Position numbers and translations under genes: made by a program. From a virus, in IMG/VR virus record IMGVR_UViG_3300002334_000124, positions 20,765 to 84,764 of that record: DNA of 64,000 nt, one strand, 5' to 3'. Position 1 is the stretch's first letter; every line of letters begins with the position of its first letter. The notes under the pieces were generated by a model. That model was not told the DNA's origin. It made no database searches and saw only the letters and a program-made list of their open reading frames with translations. This document shows positions 9,901 through 18,518 of the stretch, piece by piece.

Positions 9901-11884
9901 CGCTACGTCGGGGACGTTCGATGGTCGCGATGTGGCGGCTGACGGATCAAAGCTAGACGGCATCGAGACCTCTGCGACTGCCGATCAGACAAATGCTGAG
10001 ATTCGTACGGCGGTGGAAGCCGCTACTGACAGCAACATCTTCACCGATGCTGAGAATACGAAACTCGGTGCCATCGAAGCTAGCGCTGATGTAACGGATG
10101 CTACTAATGTAGCGGCAGCTGGTGCTCCGATTATCACAGCCCAGGCAGGAGCGCCTTCGTCGACCCCAGCTACTGAGGGTGATATCAACATAGACACCAC
10201 AGGTGACCGGGTATACATCGCGACTGGCACCGTGTCATCTGCAGATTGGGACCTAGTCCCTATCACTGGTGCGCAGATAAAGGCTCTGTACGAAGCTGAA
10301 TCTAACGCATTTACGGATACTAAGAACACCAAGCTGGCAGGTATCGAGACGGCTGCAGACGTAACCGACGAAACCAACGTTGCGGCCACTGCATCGGTAA
10401 TAGCTAACTCGGCAAAGGTGACCAACGCCAATCATACGGGTGACGTCACGGGTTCCACAGCTTTGACTGTTGACAAGACTGCCATTTCTGGGCAGGTTCT
10501 TGTTACTGCAGTTGGCACAGACCACGTACTGATTGGAGATGCGTCTGATACAGATAATCTGAAGAAAGCCTTGGTGTCTGATCTAACGGGTAGTGGTATC
10601 GCTAACGTCGTAGAAGACACTTCACCTCAGCTTGGTGGTCATCTTGACGTTAACGGTCAGGTGATTGGTGACGGTACCCGCGAACTTCTGACTTTCGTCG
10701 AAGATGGTTCCGCCGTCAATCACGTGGAGATTGAGAATCAAGCAACGGGTAGCGGTCCTATCGTCAGAGCTACGGGTGACGATGCCAATGTCGATCTTCA
10801 TTTGGACACAAAGGGTACAGGCAACATCAAAGCCGACGACGACCTTGATGTCACTGGCAACGTTACGGTCACCGGCACCGTCGATGCACGTGATATCGCG
10901 ACCGACGGATCAAAGCTAGATGGCATCGAGACTTCGGCAACGGCCGATCAAACTGACGCCGAAATTCGTACCGCGGTTGAAGCAGCAACTGATAGCAACG
11001 TCTTCACAGACAACGACCATACGAAACTGAACGCCGTAGAAGCGTTAGCGGACGTCACTGACACAACTAACGTGACCTCTGCAGGCGCTCTGATGGATTC
11101 TGAAGTCGACGTCGACATCAAGACCCTTGTGCTGCCAGCGAGTACAACAATTACGGCTGCAGCGGCTACCGTCCTAGACGACGCAACAGTAGCGGCAATG
11201 GTTGACACCCTTGGCGGGGCGAGCAGCGGAGGCACAGGAGGCCTCGCACGTCTTGTGTCTCCGAGCTTCACCACACCGGCCTTGGGGACCCCCAGTGCTG
11301 CTGTGTTGACGAACGCAACTGGCACAGCCGCTAGTCTAACAGTAGGAGCCACTACAGGGGTCGAAGCCGGTGCGGATGTAACAGATACAACCAATGTGAC
11401 TGCAGCAGGCGCTCTGATGGATTCAGAGGTTGATGCTGATATCAAGACTTTGGCACTTCCGGCTAATACGACCATCTCGACATTTGGCGCGACGGTAATT
11501 GATGACGCCAGTGCCGCAGCAGCTCGCGTGACGCTAGGTACTGATATCACCTCGGCTAGCGATGTTGATGATCTAACCAAGATCGCTGCTGTCAACTACA
11601 CCGGCACTACCGACACTCTGGCGCTCACTGACGCTTTTGCGCTGCTGTACTACAGCAACGCTTCGCAGGTGACGGTCACGATACCAACCAATGCTTCGGT
11701 AGCGTTCGCTGTGGGTACCAGGATTTGCTTGATGTCCACAGGAGCGGGTGGAATCACGCTAACAACTACATCTTTGACTCTGTTGGGATCTTCTCCGAAC
11801 AAGACAGTCGTTCAGAATGAAGCGTTCTACATTGAGAAGGTCGCTACGGATACCTGGGCGATCATCGGAGGCACAGCAGCATGA
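6908..11884 (+). CDS. Large tail-fibre/baseplate-like protein with internal repeats
   Basis: A 1,658-residue protein. Residues 1 to about 120 resemble the N-terminal domain of BppU-type baseplate upper proteins (start MNTDIPPVLKEI, then a beta sandwich). The rest consists of repeated modules built on DGSKLDGIE, DQTNAEIRTAVEAATDSN, TKLAGIETAADVTD and QLGGNLDVNG, typical of long phage fibres; these recur at about nt 7600-8110, 9930-10640 and 10890-11500. A non-repeated beta-rich block lies at about nt 8900-9800, and the C-terminus is a small beta domain. It would contact the host surface. Its position between capsid and neck genes is odd, since fibres normally follow the tape measure. It overlaps the next gene by 4 nt. 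Confidence 0.75.
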   Translation: MNTDIPPVLKEITIYEAATYFKEFAVVDVDGAVVDISGWTGEALAVTAIGGVLQGTFEVHIVDGSAGTFSLYMSESQTANMSVGVYDVILTSDEATPGLYAVRHGPLDFVREASYSSVVEGVPLPDVESLNDLTDVVLVTPLSGQVLSYNGTTWVNSAASGLGDMLASTYDPATIAEQLVGLTATQTLTNKTLTAPVISGNLTTDGLIDGVDVATDVAANTAKVTYPSADSTKLAGIETAADVTDETNVAATASVIANTAKVTNANHTGEVTGSTALTVDKTVISGQTLVTAVGADHVLIGDASNADNLKRALVSDLTGGGIANIVEDATPQLGGNLDVNGFTVDGRDPSVDGTKLDAIEDNATIDQTNAEIRTAVEAATDSNVFTDNDHTKLNAIEALADVTDVANVGTAGAPIISAGAGAPSSTPTKVGDVYVDTTGDNVYAAAGTASSADWKQATGAGGGDLLAANNLSDVASAPTSRTNLGLAIGSDVQAHDAVLDATTASFLIADETKLDAIEALADVTDTTNVTAAGALMDSEVDADIKTLALPANTTITAAAATVLDDATTGAMLTTLGGATAAQGTTADSAMQDLVDDVTPQLGGALDVSGQSIVSVSAGDIPLTPDTTGNVIIDGVKHPQADGSANQLMKTDGAAQLAFADVNSLPVSRISGSTYSTIQHLQDIFHSVGLTSGGVITDDGDGTITVATGTGVIRATNSAVAEILFFDWAAESGVAVAVTDNAMNYVYAEYNSGSPQAVATISKRTDLMTNVLLGTVYREGTDLHITLSTAPGVGNHAAQMVQRMHETLPFARASGGVLSEIGTRNIAISAGSWWDGLTNFATSALDTSVAGTFRYFYSDGSGGFTEITAQTQINNTQYDDGSGSLATLSNNRYGAHWVYVSQNDAYLVVFGTVDGTLSVAEDAPEPSSLPPFFAETHARLIGKIIILKSASTFHSTQSAFDLTFSLQTASDHGGLVGLGDDDHSQYILVDGTRALTGDLATSGTFDGRDVAADGSKLDGIETSATADQTNAEIRTAVEAATDSNIFTDAENTKLGAIEASADVTDATNVAAAGAPIITAQAGAPSSTPATEGDINIDTTGDRVYIATGTVSSADWDLVPITGAQIKALYEAESNAFTDTKNTKLAGIETAADVTDETNVAATASVIANSAKVTNANHTGDVTGSTALTVDKTAISGQVLVTAVGTDHVLIGDASDTDNLKKALVSDLTGSGIANVVEDTSPQLGGHLDVNGQVIGDGTRELLTFVEDGSAVNHVEIENQATGSGPIVRATGDDANVDLHLDTKGTGNIKADDDLDVTGNVTVTGTVDARDIATDGSKLDGIETSATADQTDAEIRTAVEAATDSNVFTDNDHTKLNAVEALADVTDTTNVTSAGALMDSEVDVDIKTLVLPASTTITAAAATVLDDATVAAMVDTLGGASSGGTGGLARLVSPSFTTPALGTPSAAVLTNATGTAASLTVGATTGVEAGADVTDTTNVTAAGALMDSEVDADIKTLALPANTTISTFGATVIDDASAAAARVTLGTDITSASDVDDLTKIAAVNYTGTTDTLALTDAFALLYYSNASQVTVTIPTNASVAFAVGTRICLMSTGAGGITLTTTSLTLLGSSPNKTVVQNEAFYIEKVATDTWAIIGGTAA
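7606..10655 (+). repeat. Diverged internal repeat pair in the fibre gene
   Basis: About 330 nt starting near 7606 recur starting near 10330 and encode nearly the same protein (TKLAGIETAADVTDETNV through the LTVDK and LGG segments), but many third codon positions differ. Shorter copies of other modules occur at about 7960, 9950 and 10910, and at about 8450, 11040 and 11360. The span given runs from the first long copy to the end of the second. Confidence 0.75.
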
Positions 11885-12558
11885 CTCTACTGATCCCTCT
11901 TGGAGGGATACTCCAACAGCAGGGCGCCGCTGAGGCGGACCCACCTGACTTTCGATCTGTTGCAACAGCACAGATTGACAACTCGGAGACCATTACGATC
12001 GGGAAACCCGCAGGCACAGTTCAGAATGACGTTATGATTTGCCTCATTGGGACTTCATCTGTTACAGCGACACAGCCGACCCTGGCAGGCTGGACTGAAG
12101 TGGGCTCGGGTCTATCGGGTTCTAGTATGTCAGGAGCTTCTTGGTGCTACTATAGAGTAGCGGGTGCGTCTGAGGGCTCTGATTACACATTTGACGGTTT
12201 GAGGTCCACCGACGATTCGTCAGGGTTTATCGCTTCTCTCACGGGTATAGATACCAGTACTCCGTTTGACGCATTTGGCGCCAGTCAGGGGGGTTCCCCA
12301 AACACCACCTCTGTCACTACTGTTGTGAATAACGCCTATATTGTTGGTCTTACGCATTCAGATAGTTCGGGTGCCCAGTCGTATTCTTCTAGTAGTTTCG
12401 ATGCCGAACGCCTAGATTTTCGCTTCACGAACAAGGATCACATAATGGCTATGTACACGGAAGACGATGCAGGAGCGGCCGGGCTAAAGAACCGGACTGT
12501 TGCCTTTACAGGGGGTGGGGCCGGACTTTGGGTGGTTAGTTTCCAGCCAGCATCATGA
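11881..12558 (+). CDS. Beta-sandwich adhesin-like protein
   Basis: A 225-residue Ser/Thr/Gly-rich beta protein, coupled to the fibre gene by an ATGA overlap. Its order of features (GWTEVGSG, then a YYRVAG strand, YTFDGL, and a Gly-Ile-Asp-x-x-x-Pro-Phe/Ile-Asp turn) recurs in the protein at 26955, so the two look like relatives of one receptor-binding or tip-decoration module. There is no catalytic motif. Function as a fibre satellite is inferred. Confidence 0.6.
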   Translation: MTLLIPLGGILQQQGAAEADPPDFRSVATAQIDNSETITIGKPAGTVQNDVMICLIGTSSVTATQPTLAGWTEVGSGLSGSSMSGASWCYYRVAGASEGSDYTFDGLRSTDDSSGFIASLTGIDTSTPFDAFGASQGGSPNTTSVTTVVNNAYIVGLTHSDSSGAQSYSSSSFDAERLDFRFTNKDHIMAMYTEDDAGAAGLKNRTVAFTGGGAGLWVVSFQPAS

Positions 12559-12944
12559 GTTACGCATTTAGTCTCGATGGAACTACGATCGACAAGGTCT
12601 CTGACTCTTTGCCTAGAGAGACCTGGGTGGATACCACTACTCCTGGCGGGGTTTCCAAAGGAACCTTTGTTGATCTCACGGAAGCGAACAAGAACAGTTA
12701 CAACTGGTACTTCTTTGACGATACCGTTGTTCAACCATCTCTAGATCATGTGTCCAGAGGTGCGGAACGCGTGGGCAATGAGTTCTCTATTGTTTGGGTG
12801 TTTGACCAAGGACTGCAAGACAATCGTTTAGCGAATGAGGCGAGGAATACTAAACGACTGTCTGACATATCAGACCTTAGAGCGGGAAGGACAAGTGCTG
12901 CCGATTTGAGAGATCTAATGGCGGAGATTCTAGAGGAACTATGA
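12555..12944 (+). CDS. Small fibre-cluster protein, possible fibre chaperone
   Basis: A 129-residue protein with an ATGA overlap to the upstream adhesin-like gene. The N-terminal half is beta-rich with aromatic residues (YNWYFFDD). The C-terminal third is helical and charged (LSDISDLRAGRTSAADLRDLMAEI). A mixed structure like this after a fibre gene is common for fibre assembly proteins, but I recognise no specific family. Confidence 0.55.
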   Translation: MSYAFSLDGTTIDKVSDSLPRETWVDTTTPGGVSKGTFVDLTEANKNSYNWYFFDDTVVQPSLDHVSRGAERVGNEFSIVWVFDQGLQDNRLANEARNTKRLSDISDLRAGRTSAADLRDLMAEILEEL

Positions 12945-12999
12945 GCTACCTCTGTTTGATTTATGCTTCCTGATTGCCGATCTAATAACAGGAGGAATA

Positions 13000-13512
13000 A
13001 TGACTGTCTTTCTTTCGGATCTGGTGTCGTCTCTAAAACGTGAAGTTCAATCGCCGGGAACAAACACGTATCCGTTAGCCACGGTTGAGGATTGGCAGGG
13101 CTATCTGGCCGATGCATTTTGGGAAGTAGCCCTCCTGGGAATAATCAACATTACCGTCTTCACTGAAGCTGATTACGAGGTCTCCCCTGTTACTAGTGGT
13201 GGCGCAGATTTGGGTCGTGACTATCAACAGCTTCTCGTTCTTTGGGCGGGCGCTAGAGTGGTGTCTGCGAAGATCCTGGAGTACAACTCGACTTTCCGTG
13301 CCGTAGCTGGCCCAGTGGAGTTTGAACAGCAGAAGGCCGCGTCGGTCATGACGGCCGTCCTTGAAGGCATCCAAAAGCGTCTTGCTGCTGTTCTAGAACA
13401 TCTACCCAACAGCGTGAACACTAATACGATCCAGTATTTTGATGTAATCACAGAGCGCACGCTCTACAACCATTCTCCGGCTGACTTTTATAACGGCTTT
13501 GTGGGGTACTAG
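13000..13512 (+). CDS. Head-tail adaptor (connector) candidate
   Basis: A 170-residue mostly helical protein that starts the neck gene block, with AGGAGG 4 nt before the ATG. Size and helical character fit the adaptor proteins that bind beneath the portal. The Trp/Tyr-rich N-terminus and long central helix (LLVLWAGARVVSAKILEY) are typical of this class. Position at the start of a set of four to five small genes before the major tail protein supports it. Confidence 0.6.
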   Translation: MTVFLSDLVSSLKREVQSPGTNTYPLATVEDWQGYLADAFWEVALLGIINITVFTEADYEVSPVTSGGADLGRDYQQLLVLWAGARVVSAKILEYNSTFRAVAGPVEFEQQKAASVMTAVLEGIQKRLAAVLEHLPNSVNTNTIQYFDVITERTLYNHSPADFYNGFVGY

Positions 13513-13515
13513 GTC

Positions 13516-13998
13516 ATGGAGACTGGCAACCCCCTACAAGATGGCTTCGATCCTACCGAGTTTCGCACCGCGATCGAATTTGCCATGGCTATGGGTCTTC
13601 CTGGAACTCAGAGTGAACGGATCACTTTTCAGTGGGATGATGAGAAAACTTTCGCTGACGCTGATGAACGTGGTAGTCCGTATACCTGGACAGATTCCCC
13701 AACATCTACTGTTTCGGCGGTTGATATTCCGTCATCTTTGACTGTGCCTTGTGCTGTCGAGTTCTCGGCTCGTCGCTCGTCTTCGGGTGATACGATCATA
13801 GGTTCTTTTGACGCTTCGGCTATCACCCTCACCCTTCTGGATACTCAGTATGCGTTGATACGGGACGTTAATCTGCAGCTTCCTAACAAGGTCATTGTGG
13901 ATGGCAATACTTACGACATCAGTTTCTGGGGTCCTCCTGTTGGTCTCTTCACTGTGACTGTATATCAGGCTCACGCGCAGGCGCGCGACGAGTCTTAG
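13516..13998 (+). CDS. Head-tail stopper candidate
   Basis: A 160-residue protein, 3 nt after the adaptor candidate. A helical N-terminus is followed by a beta barrel-like C-terminal half with alternating hydrophobic strands, as in head-closure (stopper) proteins. No diagnostic motif is present; the call is from order and composition. Confidence 0.5.
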   Translation: METGNPLQDGFDPTEFRTAIEFAMAMGLPGTQSERITFQWDDEKTFADADERGSPYTWTDSPTSTVSAVDIPSSLTVPCAVEFSARRSSSGDTIIGSFDASAITLTLLDTQYALIRDVNLQLPNKVIVDGNTYDISFWGPPVGLFTVTVYQAHAQARDES

Positions 13999-14006
13999 GA
14001 GTAAGG

Positions 14007-14534
14007 ATGACTATTGTAGGCGGTCTTAGGACCAGACTTCTTTTCGACTCGTTGTACAACGAGATAGAGAGAGCGTTGACAGCCCTCGGATGGTTCGACT
14101 CTGGTCGTCAGCATCTTCCAATCAATTTCATCAACGAACCGGTGGATGAGAAAGAAGAAGTTGCTTTTAACACGCTTGTTCTTTATGCGGAAGATGGAGA
14201 CACCCGCCAGGAAGAGATGGGTAGCGACCTGTCCGAGCACAGACGTACGTTCTACTTAGACTTCTACGCCGAGAACATCTCGGTGGGGGAGCATTTGATC
14301 TTTGATTGTCAGGCGATTCTCGAAGGTCGTATGAGTTCGGTCGGTCGTTCCTCTCATTTCTTTGACATCTTCGATTATCAGCAGGCTACACCTCCTGTAA
14401 TCGCTAGTGCAGAGATTGGCGAGGACGTAATCATCGATCGAGCCATCACGTACAGTTTTCCGTGGCAGAAGCATTGGTATAGCTGCCAGTTCACTGTTTC
14501 GGATTTCTATGGAACGGAAGACGATGACGCATAG
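14007..14534 (+). CDS. Tail terminator/completion candidate
   Basis: A 175-residue alpha/beta protein. Size, the RRTFYLDFYAENISVGE strand region and placement between stopper and major tail protein match tail terminator proteins that cap the tail tube. TTAGGAGTAAGG lies just before the ATG. The family call is an inference from position. Confidence 0.5.
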   Translation: MTIVGGLRTRLLFDSLYNEIERALTALGWFDSGRQHLPINFINEPVDEKEEVAFNTLVLYAEDGDTRQEEMGSDLSEHRRTFYLDFYAENISVGEHLIFDCQAILEGRMSSVGRSSHFFDIFDYQQATPPVIASAEIGEDVIIDRAITYSFPWQKHWYSCQFTVSDFYGTEDDDA

Positions 14535-14545
14535 GAGCGTGGGTA

Positions 14546-14833
14546 ATGCAGGATGCTGTGAGGGACTTAATCCAGAGCAGATGTAAGAGGACTTGTCGGA
14601 TCATTTTGGATGCCAAGGAGGAGTTATGTGATGTACACATGAGTCCCGAAGCCTCTGATCGGTTCAGGGAAGTGGTGTTGGATCAGATCAACGACTTCAA
14701 GAGTCTGTTTCTGACTTTGCTGGAATCGCTTGACGGGAGCGACATTCAGCTCAACCAGTTGTGGTTGGATCGTCTTGAGGAAATGTATGAGGTGATTCAA
14801 TCCATTGCCCCGGATGACGACATTACTGTATGA
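14546..14833 (+). CDS. Small helical neck-region protein
   Basis: A 95-residue acidic helical protein of unknown role, preceded by TAGGAG and overlapping the next gene by 4 nt. It has four Cys in the first 33 residues without a clear zinc pattern. Placement between tail terminator and neck genes suggests a virion assembly function. Confidence 0.6.
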   Translation: MQDAVRDLIQSRCKRTCRIILDAKEELCDVHMSPEASDRFREVVLDQINDFKSLFLTLLESLDGSDIQLNQLWLDRLEEMYEVIQSIAPDDDITV

Positions 14834-15927
14834 GCAGTCTTGACGCCATAGCTAGGGGCCATGTCACCCGTCGTGCTGGTTTCGCGCATACGAATCGCGT
14901 TATGGCGAAGCTGTATGAGGATGCCGTTGAGGGTTTGGGTTTCTCTAGCACGTTGTTTGCTAGGGACATCATCAACCAGGCAACTGAAAAGATTACCAGC
15001 GAACTAGCTGAAGAGATGCAGCTGTTTGCTATTGCCATGTCAGATAGGTCAGCTCGTAACCGTGATGGTCGCGTTACTAGGATCCATCAATTAGCTGGTG
15101 AGCGAGCAGTAGAGGCGACCGTACGGTCATACAATCGCACTAGGGCCAAGAGACGTAAGACTGCTGCCTCGTTCGAGGTTGGATTCATTCGTGATGATGG
15201 AGAGGTCGGGGTTCGCAAGGCTAGAGAGTCTATTGGTGCTTCGGTTAGACGCAAGGATCGTTTTGCCAATGGAAAATTACTTCGTGCTTTAGCCAGTCCT
15301 CAGATGTTTGATGCTCGTTGGGACGGCGTGAGCTTCATCAACAAGGCATGGTTGGATCGTAATGCGGCCCAATGGTATCGGTTGGCTTTCGGAGCTGGGC
15401 CGCGTGGTGCTGGCACTCCTTTACACAAGAATCACAGTATCCAGTTCTTTGGTCAGACCGCATTCTCGATGAGTTTGCAAGGCTTCGGTCCGTCAGCTGG
15501 TTTCTCTATGCCTGCCGGTCTTTGGTTTGGATTTGGTGGCTCTAATCTTTCTCCTGCCGACAATGACGGACAGTCAGTCAATTACGCACGCGGTGGTGCC
15601 CCCAATCCGGCACGTCGTGGTCTTGACCAGTTCATCCCAGGAGCCGGATCCTTTGCAGGGAGATCATTTCGTGGCCGTCGCACTAAAGGTATCAAGGGTA
15701 CGGCGTATCTTGATGCTGGTGTATTTGCCCTTACTCGTGAGTTGGGGCGTGGTTGGTCTGTGATTATGACGGAATGGTTCGAAGAGGCGGCTACTCAGGA
15801 TACGGGTCCGATTGCTACGATCGGTGTTTCGCCTGAAGCAGCTGCCACCTCATCGGCGAAACTCAAGAGTGAGCTAGCTTCGATGAAAATTGTCGCGGCT
15901 CGATACAGGTCTTCGTTAGCTCTGTAA
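14830..15927 (+). CDS. Neck/tail-joining protein, function unknown
   Basis: A 365-residue basic protein, Arg/Gly-rich in the middle, with helical N-terminal residues 1-110 and a C-terminal segment (YLDAGVFALTRELGRGW) resembling the end of HK97 gp10-like tail components. It overlaps the previous gene by ATGA. The role at the head-tail junction is inferred from its place just before the major tail protein. Confidence 0.5.
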   Translation: MSSLDAIARGHVTRRAGFAHTNRVMAKLYEDAVEGLGFSSTLFARDIINQATEKITSELAEEMQLFAIAMSDRSARNRDGRVTRIHQLAGERAVEATVRSYNRTRAKRRKTAASFEVGFIRDDGEVGVRKARESIGASVRRKDRFANGKLLRALASPQMFDARWDGVSFINKAWLDRNAAQWYRLAFGAGPRGAGTPLHKNHSIQFFGQTAFSMSLQGFGPSAGFSMPAGLWFGFGGSNLSPADNDGQSVNYARGGAPNPARRGLDQFIPGAGSFAGRSFRGRRTKGIKGTAYLDAGVFALTRELGRGWSVIMTEWFEEAATQDTGPIATIGVSPEAAATSSAKLKSELASMKIVAARYRSSLAL

Positions 15928-15974
15928 CGCTAAAAGAACCAGGCGTGTTGACCGATAGTCCTGATACGTAGATC

Positions 15975-16002
15975 TTGAAGTTTGTGACGTACCCGATAAT
16001 AC
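15975..16002 (+). promoter_or_regulatory. Possible promoter for the major tail protein
   Basis: TTGAAG (15975-15980) and TAATAC (15997-16002) with a 16-nt gap lie in the 127-nt gene-free leader before the major tail gene. No experimental or repeat support. Confidence 0.35.
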
Positions 16003-16054
16003 ACGTTCGGGCAGAAACGGGCTTTATTTGAAGTATTCCTAACAGGAGGCAATA

Positions 16055-17263
16055 ATGGCCATTAAGGCAGGGCAAATCCTTCACGACGTGAATGGTTATG
16101 TCATCAACCGTATCCAGTCTGCTGGTCCGGGCAACGTCAACGTCCCCGAAGAGAAGGTATTCGAGCTTGGTAACTTCGAGTCTGTATGTACGATTCGTGA
16201 CATCCCCGACCTGAGTTTCGACATGGAGTCTCTCTCTACCTCAACCGAGGTGGAAGCTCTGCTAACTAACTTGGATCCGGAATTGACTCTCGACGGTCAG
16301 GAGTTCGATCTTTCGGATTCTCAGCCCATCGATGTTCTCTCGCCGTTCAAGTCTGCGACCAATCAGTTCGACATTGTTAACGGCATCATCGTTCCGCACC
16401 TCACTCTTGAGCGTGCGAGCTACAGGTTCGGCCTGCGTCAGAACGCTACGCAGCAATTCACGTTGCGCGGCGATTCGATCTACTACGTTCCGGGAACTCC
16501 GTATAAGGAAACTCACGCCCACATCGGCGCGACGACTTACACGTTCTCGACTCTACCTACGATCACCTACAGCGAGGCTGGCGATACGTTCTTCGCTTAC
16601 AACATTACGTTGAAGAGCGGTGCTACGAACCTATTCAAGCGTCTCTTCCTTGGTACCGACTACACCAACACTTCCACAGGTTTCACTCTGTTGGCTGACG
16701 AGTCGGGCACCTACGATCAGATCCACGTGGTTTACGGTTCGACTACCCCTACGACATATCCTTCTTCAGTCCACAAGGATGCCACTGTGCAGCCTTGTGC
16801 CATTCGTGGTAAGGACATTGACGTGTATGTCGGCGACGGTGCCGCTACTCAGCTCTTGGTTCGCTGGACAGGCGTTCAGAGTTTCGAGACCACATGGTCA
16901 GTGACTTTGGAAAACGATGAGGAATTCGGCAACAGCAAGCTTGTGTCTACCGACTTCGATGTCCCTGAAGTAACGGGCTCTCTTGGTCTTAAGCCACTTG
17001 ATGCTGCTGAGCTGTTCACACGTATCGCAAACATCGCTGGTGTTGCCACCAACGTAACTGCGGGCGCTCTAACCACAGACCCTCTCCCAGTAGAGGTTCG
17101 CTTGAGCGATCCGGATACCGGTTCCGTTGTGAAGACCTTCTACATCTCGGATGCCCGTTTCACCGTTCCTTCAATCTCAGGTCGGATCCAGACGAAGTTG
17201 GAGACAACATTCAACTTCACTTCGGATTCGGGCTCTCTGAAGATTTACCAGGGTAGCCGATAG
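16055..17263 (+). CDS. Major tail protein (tail tube)
   Basis: A 402-residue, beta-rich protein with a strong AGGAGG before its ATG, its own leader, and a terminator-like hairpin after it, all signs of high expression. It lies directly before the frameshifted chaperone pair and the tape measure, the conserved tail-tube position. It is longer than the usual 200-300 residues. The extra C-terminal part may be an added domain exposed on the tube (inference). Confidence 0.8.
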   Translation: MAIKAGQILHDVNGYVINRIQSAGPGNVNVPEEKVFELGNFESVCTIRDIPDLSFDMESLSTSTEVEALLTNLDPELTLDGQEFDLSDSQPIDVLSPFKSATNQFDIVNGIIVPHLTLERASYRFGLRQNATQQFTLRGDSIYYVPGTPYKETHAHIGATTYTFSTLPTITYSEAGDTFFAYNITLKSGATNLFKRLFLGTDYTNTSTGFTLLADESGTYDQIHVVYGSTTPTTYPSSVHKDATVQPCAIRGKDIDVYVGDGAATQLLVRWTGVQSFETTWSVTLENDEEFGNSKLVSTDFDVPEVTGSLGLKPLDAAELFTRIANIAGVATNVTAGALTTDPLPVEVRLSDPDTGSVVKTFYISDARFTVPSISGRIQTKLETTFNFTSDSGSLKIYQGSR

Positions 17264-17276
17264 TAAGTTCTGATAG

Positions 17277-17300
17277 GAGAGGGGCCTTTGGGTCCCTCTC
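17277..17300 (+). terminator. Terminator-like hairpin after the major tail gene
   Basis: A 10-bp stem GAGAGGGGCC/GGTCCCTCTC (one G-U) with a TTTG loop but no following T-run. It could give partial termination between tail tube and downstream tail genes. Confidence 0.55.
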
Positions 17301-17379
17301 TGGATCGCCCTCTAAGGCATGAGGCGATATGGTAAGGTAGTGTCATACAAAGCAGTACAGGCAAAGAGGAGAAAGAAGA

Positions 17380-18189
17380 ATGAGTTTCGCACGTGCTCTA
17401 TTGCAGGATCTCTACATCAAGGAAGCCCTTGTTGAGATCCCTAGACCCGCAGAACCCGAACTGGACGAAGAGGGTAGTCCGGTTTTGGATGACGACGGTA
17501 ATGCCGTCATGGTCGACCAGGACCCGATTGTCTTCTATGCACGGAAGATGAACCCTCTCCAGCAGGAGTCTGCTGCACGTAGGGCGTCAGCGGCTCAGAT
17601 TCATATGCGTCGTCTTGTTTTTCGTCCTGATGATCCCGATTATTCAATCATGGAATCGGCCGTCGACGAAATCGAAGATCTGTCAATGTTTGTTGCCAGA
17701 GTCGAAAGCAATAACGACACCGACAAGATGCAACAAGAGCTCTCGGAAGAAGACGAATGGGCGAAAGACAACTACTACCAGTCGTTGATTGATGCGTGGA
17801 CTCCCAAGATGAAGAGGGACTGGACCGAAAATACCGAAGAGGAACGTGATCCAGAGTCGAAAAGGATCTGGGCCGAGCTGAAGCGTTTCGATGACATTCT
17901 AGAAGACAAGATGAAGTCGCGTCGTACGAATCGTGCAGCTGAAGTTGAAGCTAAGCCCGAAGAAGAGCAACGAAAATTGGTCTTCAAGATCCTCTTGGAA
18001 CAGCAATGCAACGGGGAGTGGATGCGTGTATTCAATCTGTGGCGTCAGATTTATGGCATCGTGGACAAGAACAAGGATCGGGTCTTCGAGGATGAAGACG
18101 ATGCTATGTCGTCACCAATTGAAGCTCAACGGATCTTCCGCCAGGCCCTTGACCGCATCACCCTTAGCGTCACAGATGTAAAATCCTAG
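17380..18189 (+). CDS. Tail assembly chaperone (G-like, pre-frameshift)
   Basis: A 269-residue acidic, helical protein between the major tail protein and the tape measure, equivalent in position to lambda gpG. It would bind the tape measure during tail assembly. The gene ends in the codons GTA AAA TCC TAG, and A-AAA at 18180-18183 allows a -1 slip into the frame of the downstream ORF, which is open from 18168. AAGAGGAG lies before the ATG. Confidence 0.8.
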   Translation: MSFARALLQDLYIKEALVEIPRPAEPELDEEGSPVLDDDGNAVMVDQDPIVFYARKMNPLQQESAARRASAAQIHMRRLVFRPDDPDYSIMESAVDEIEDLSMFVARVESNNDTDKMQQELSEEDEWAKDNYYQSLIDAWTPKMKRDWTENTEEERDPESKRIWAELKRFDDILEDKMKSRRTNRAAEVEAKPEEEQRKLVFKILLEQQCNGEWMRVFNLWRQIYGIVDKNKDRVFEDEDDAMSSPIEAQRIFRQALDRITLSVTDVKS

Positions 18190-18518
18190 CGGGTAGCGCC
18201 TCTTTCCTTAGCATGGCTAGGGCTGCTCGCGACACTGGCCATGGGGCCATGCTTTTCCCTGCTGGAATAGATTCAGTGGAAGATATCCATTGGGATCTTG
18301 CCTTTGCGATTGAACACGCTAACACGGTAATCAGTTGGCAACGGAACCTGTCTAAGAAAGAGATGCCTCCACGTTGGATGTGGCCTTTCCCCGACGAGCT
18401 AGAGATCTGGTTTGAAGAAGTTGAGATGATCCGCGACAAGGAGAGTGGCGGAAGCTCAGATGACGAGTCTATGGATTCGAATGTTTTGGCTAAAGAGGGA
18501 GTGAGACAGCAGCTCTAG
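18168..18518 (+). CDS. Tail assembly chaperone extension (T-like), reached by -1 frameshift
   Basis: This frame is open from 18168 (after a stop at 18165) to 18518. Its only early ATG (18213) has no ribosome-binding site, which favours synthesis as a fusion to the upstream chaperone through a -1 slip at the A-AAA of 18180-18183. It encodes about 115 residues, aromatic-rich then acidic. Such G/GT pairs are a conserved feature of siphovirus tails. The slippery site is a single-tRNA slip and not the classical XXXYYYZ heptamer. Confidence 0.7.
   Translation, partial: RHRCKILAGSASFLSMARAARDTGHGAMLFPAGIDSVEDIHWDLAFAIEHANTVISWQRNLSKKEMPPRWMWPFPDELEIWFEEVEMIRDKESGGSSDDESMDSNVLAKEGVRQQL

Noticed and set aside
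10948-11595. 215-codon ORF on the minus strand opposite the fibre gene
   Set aside because: Shadow of the codon-biased repeats; its repeated Val/Ser/Ala protein mirrors the fibre modules.
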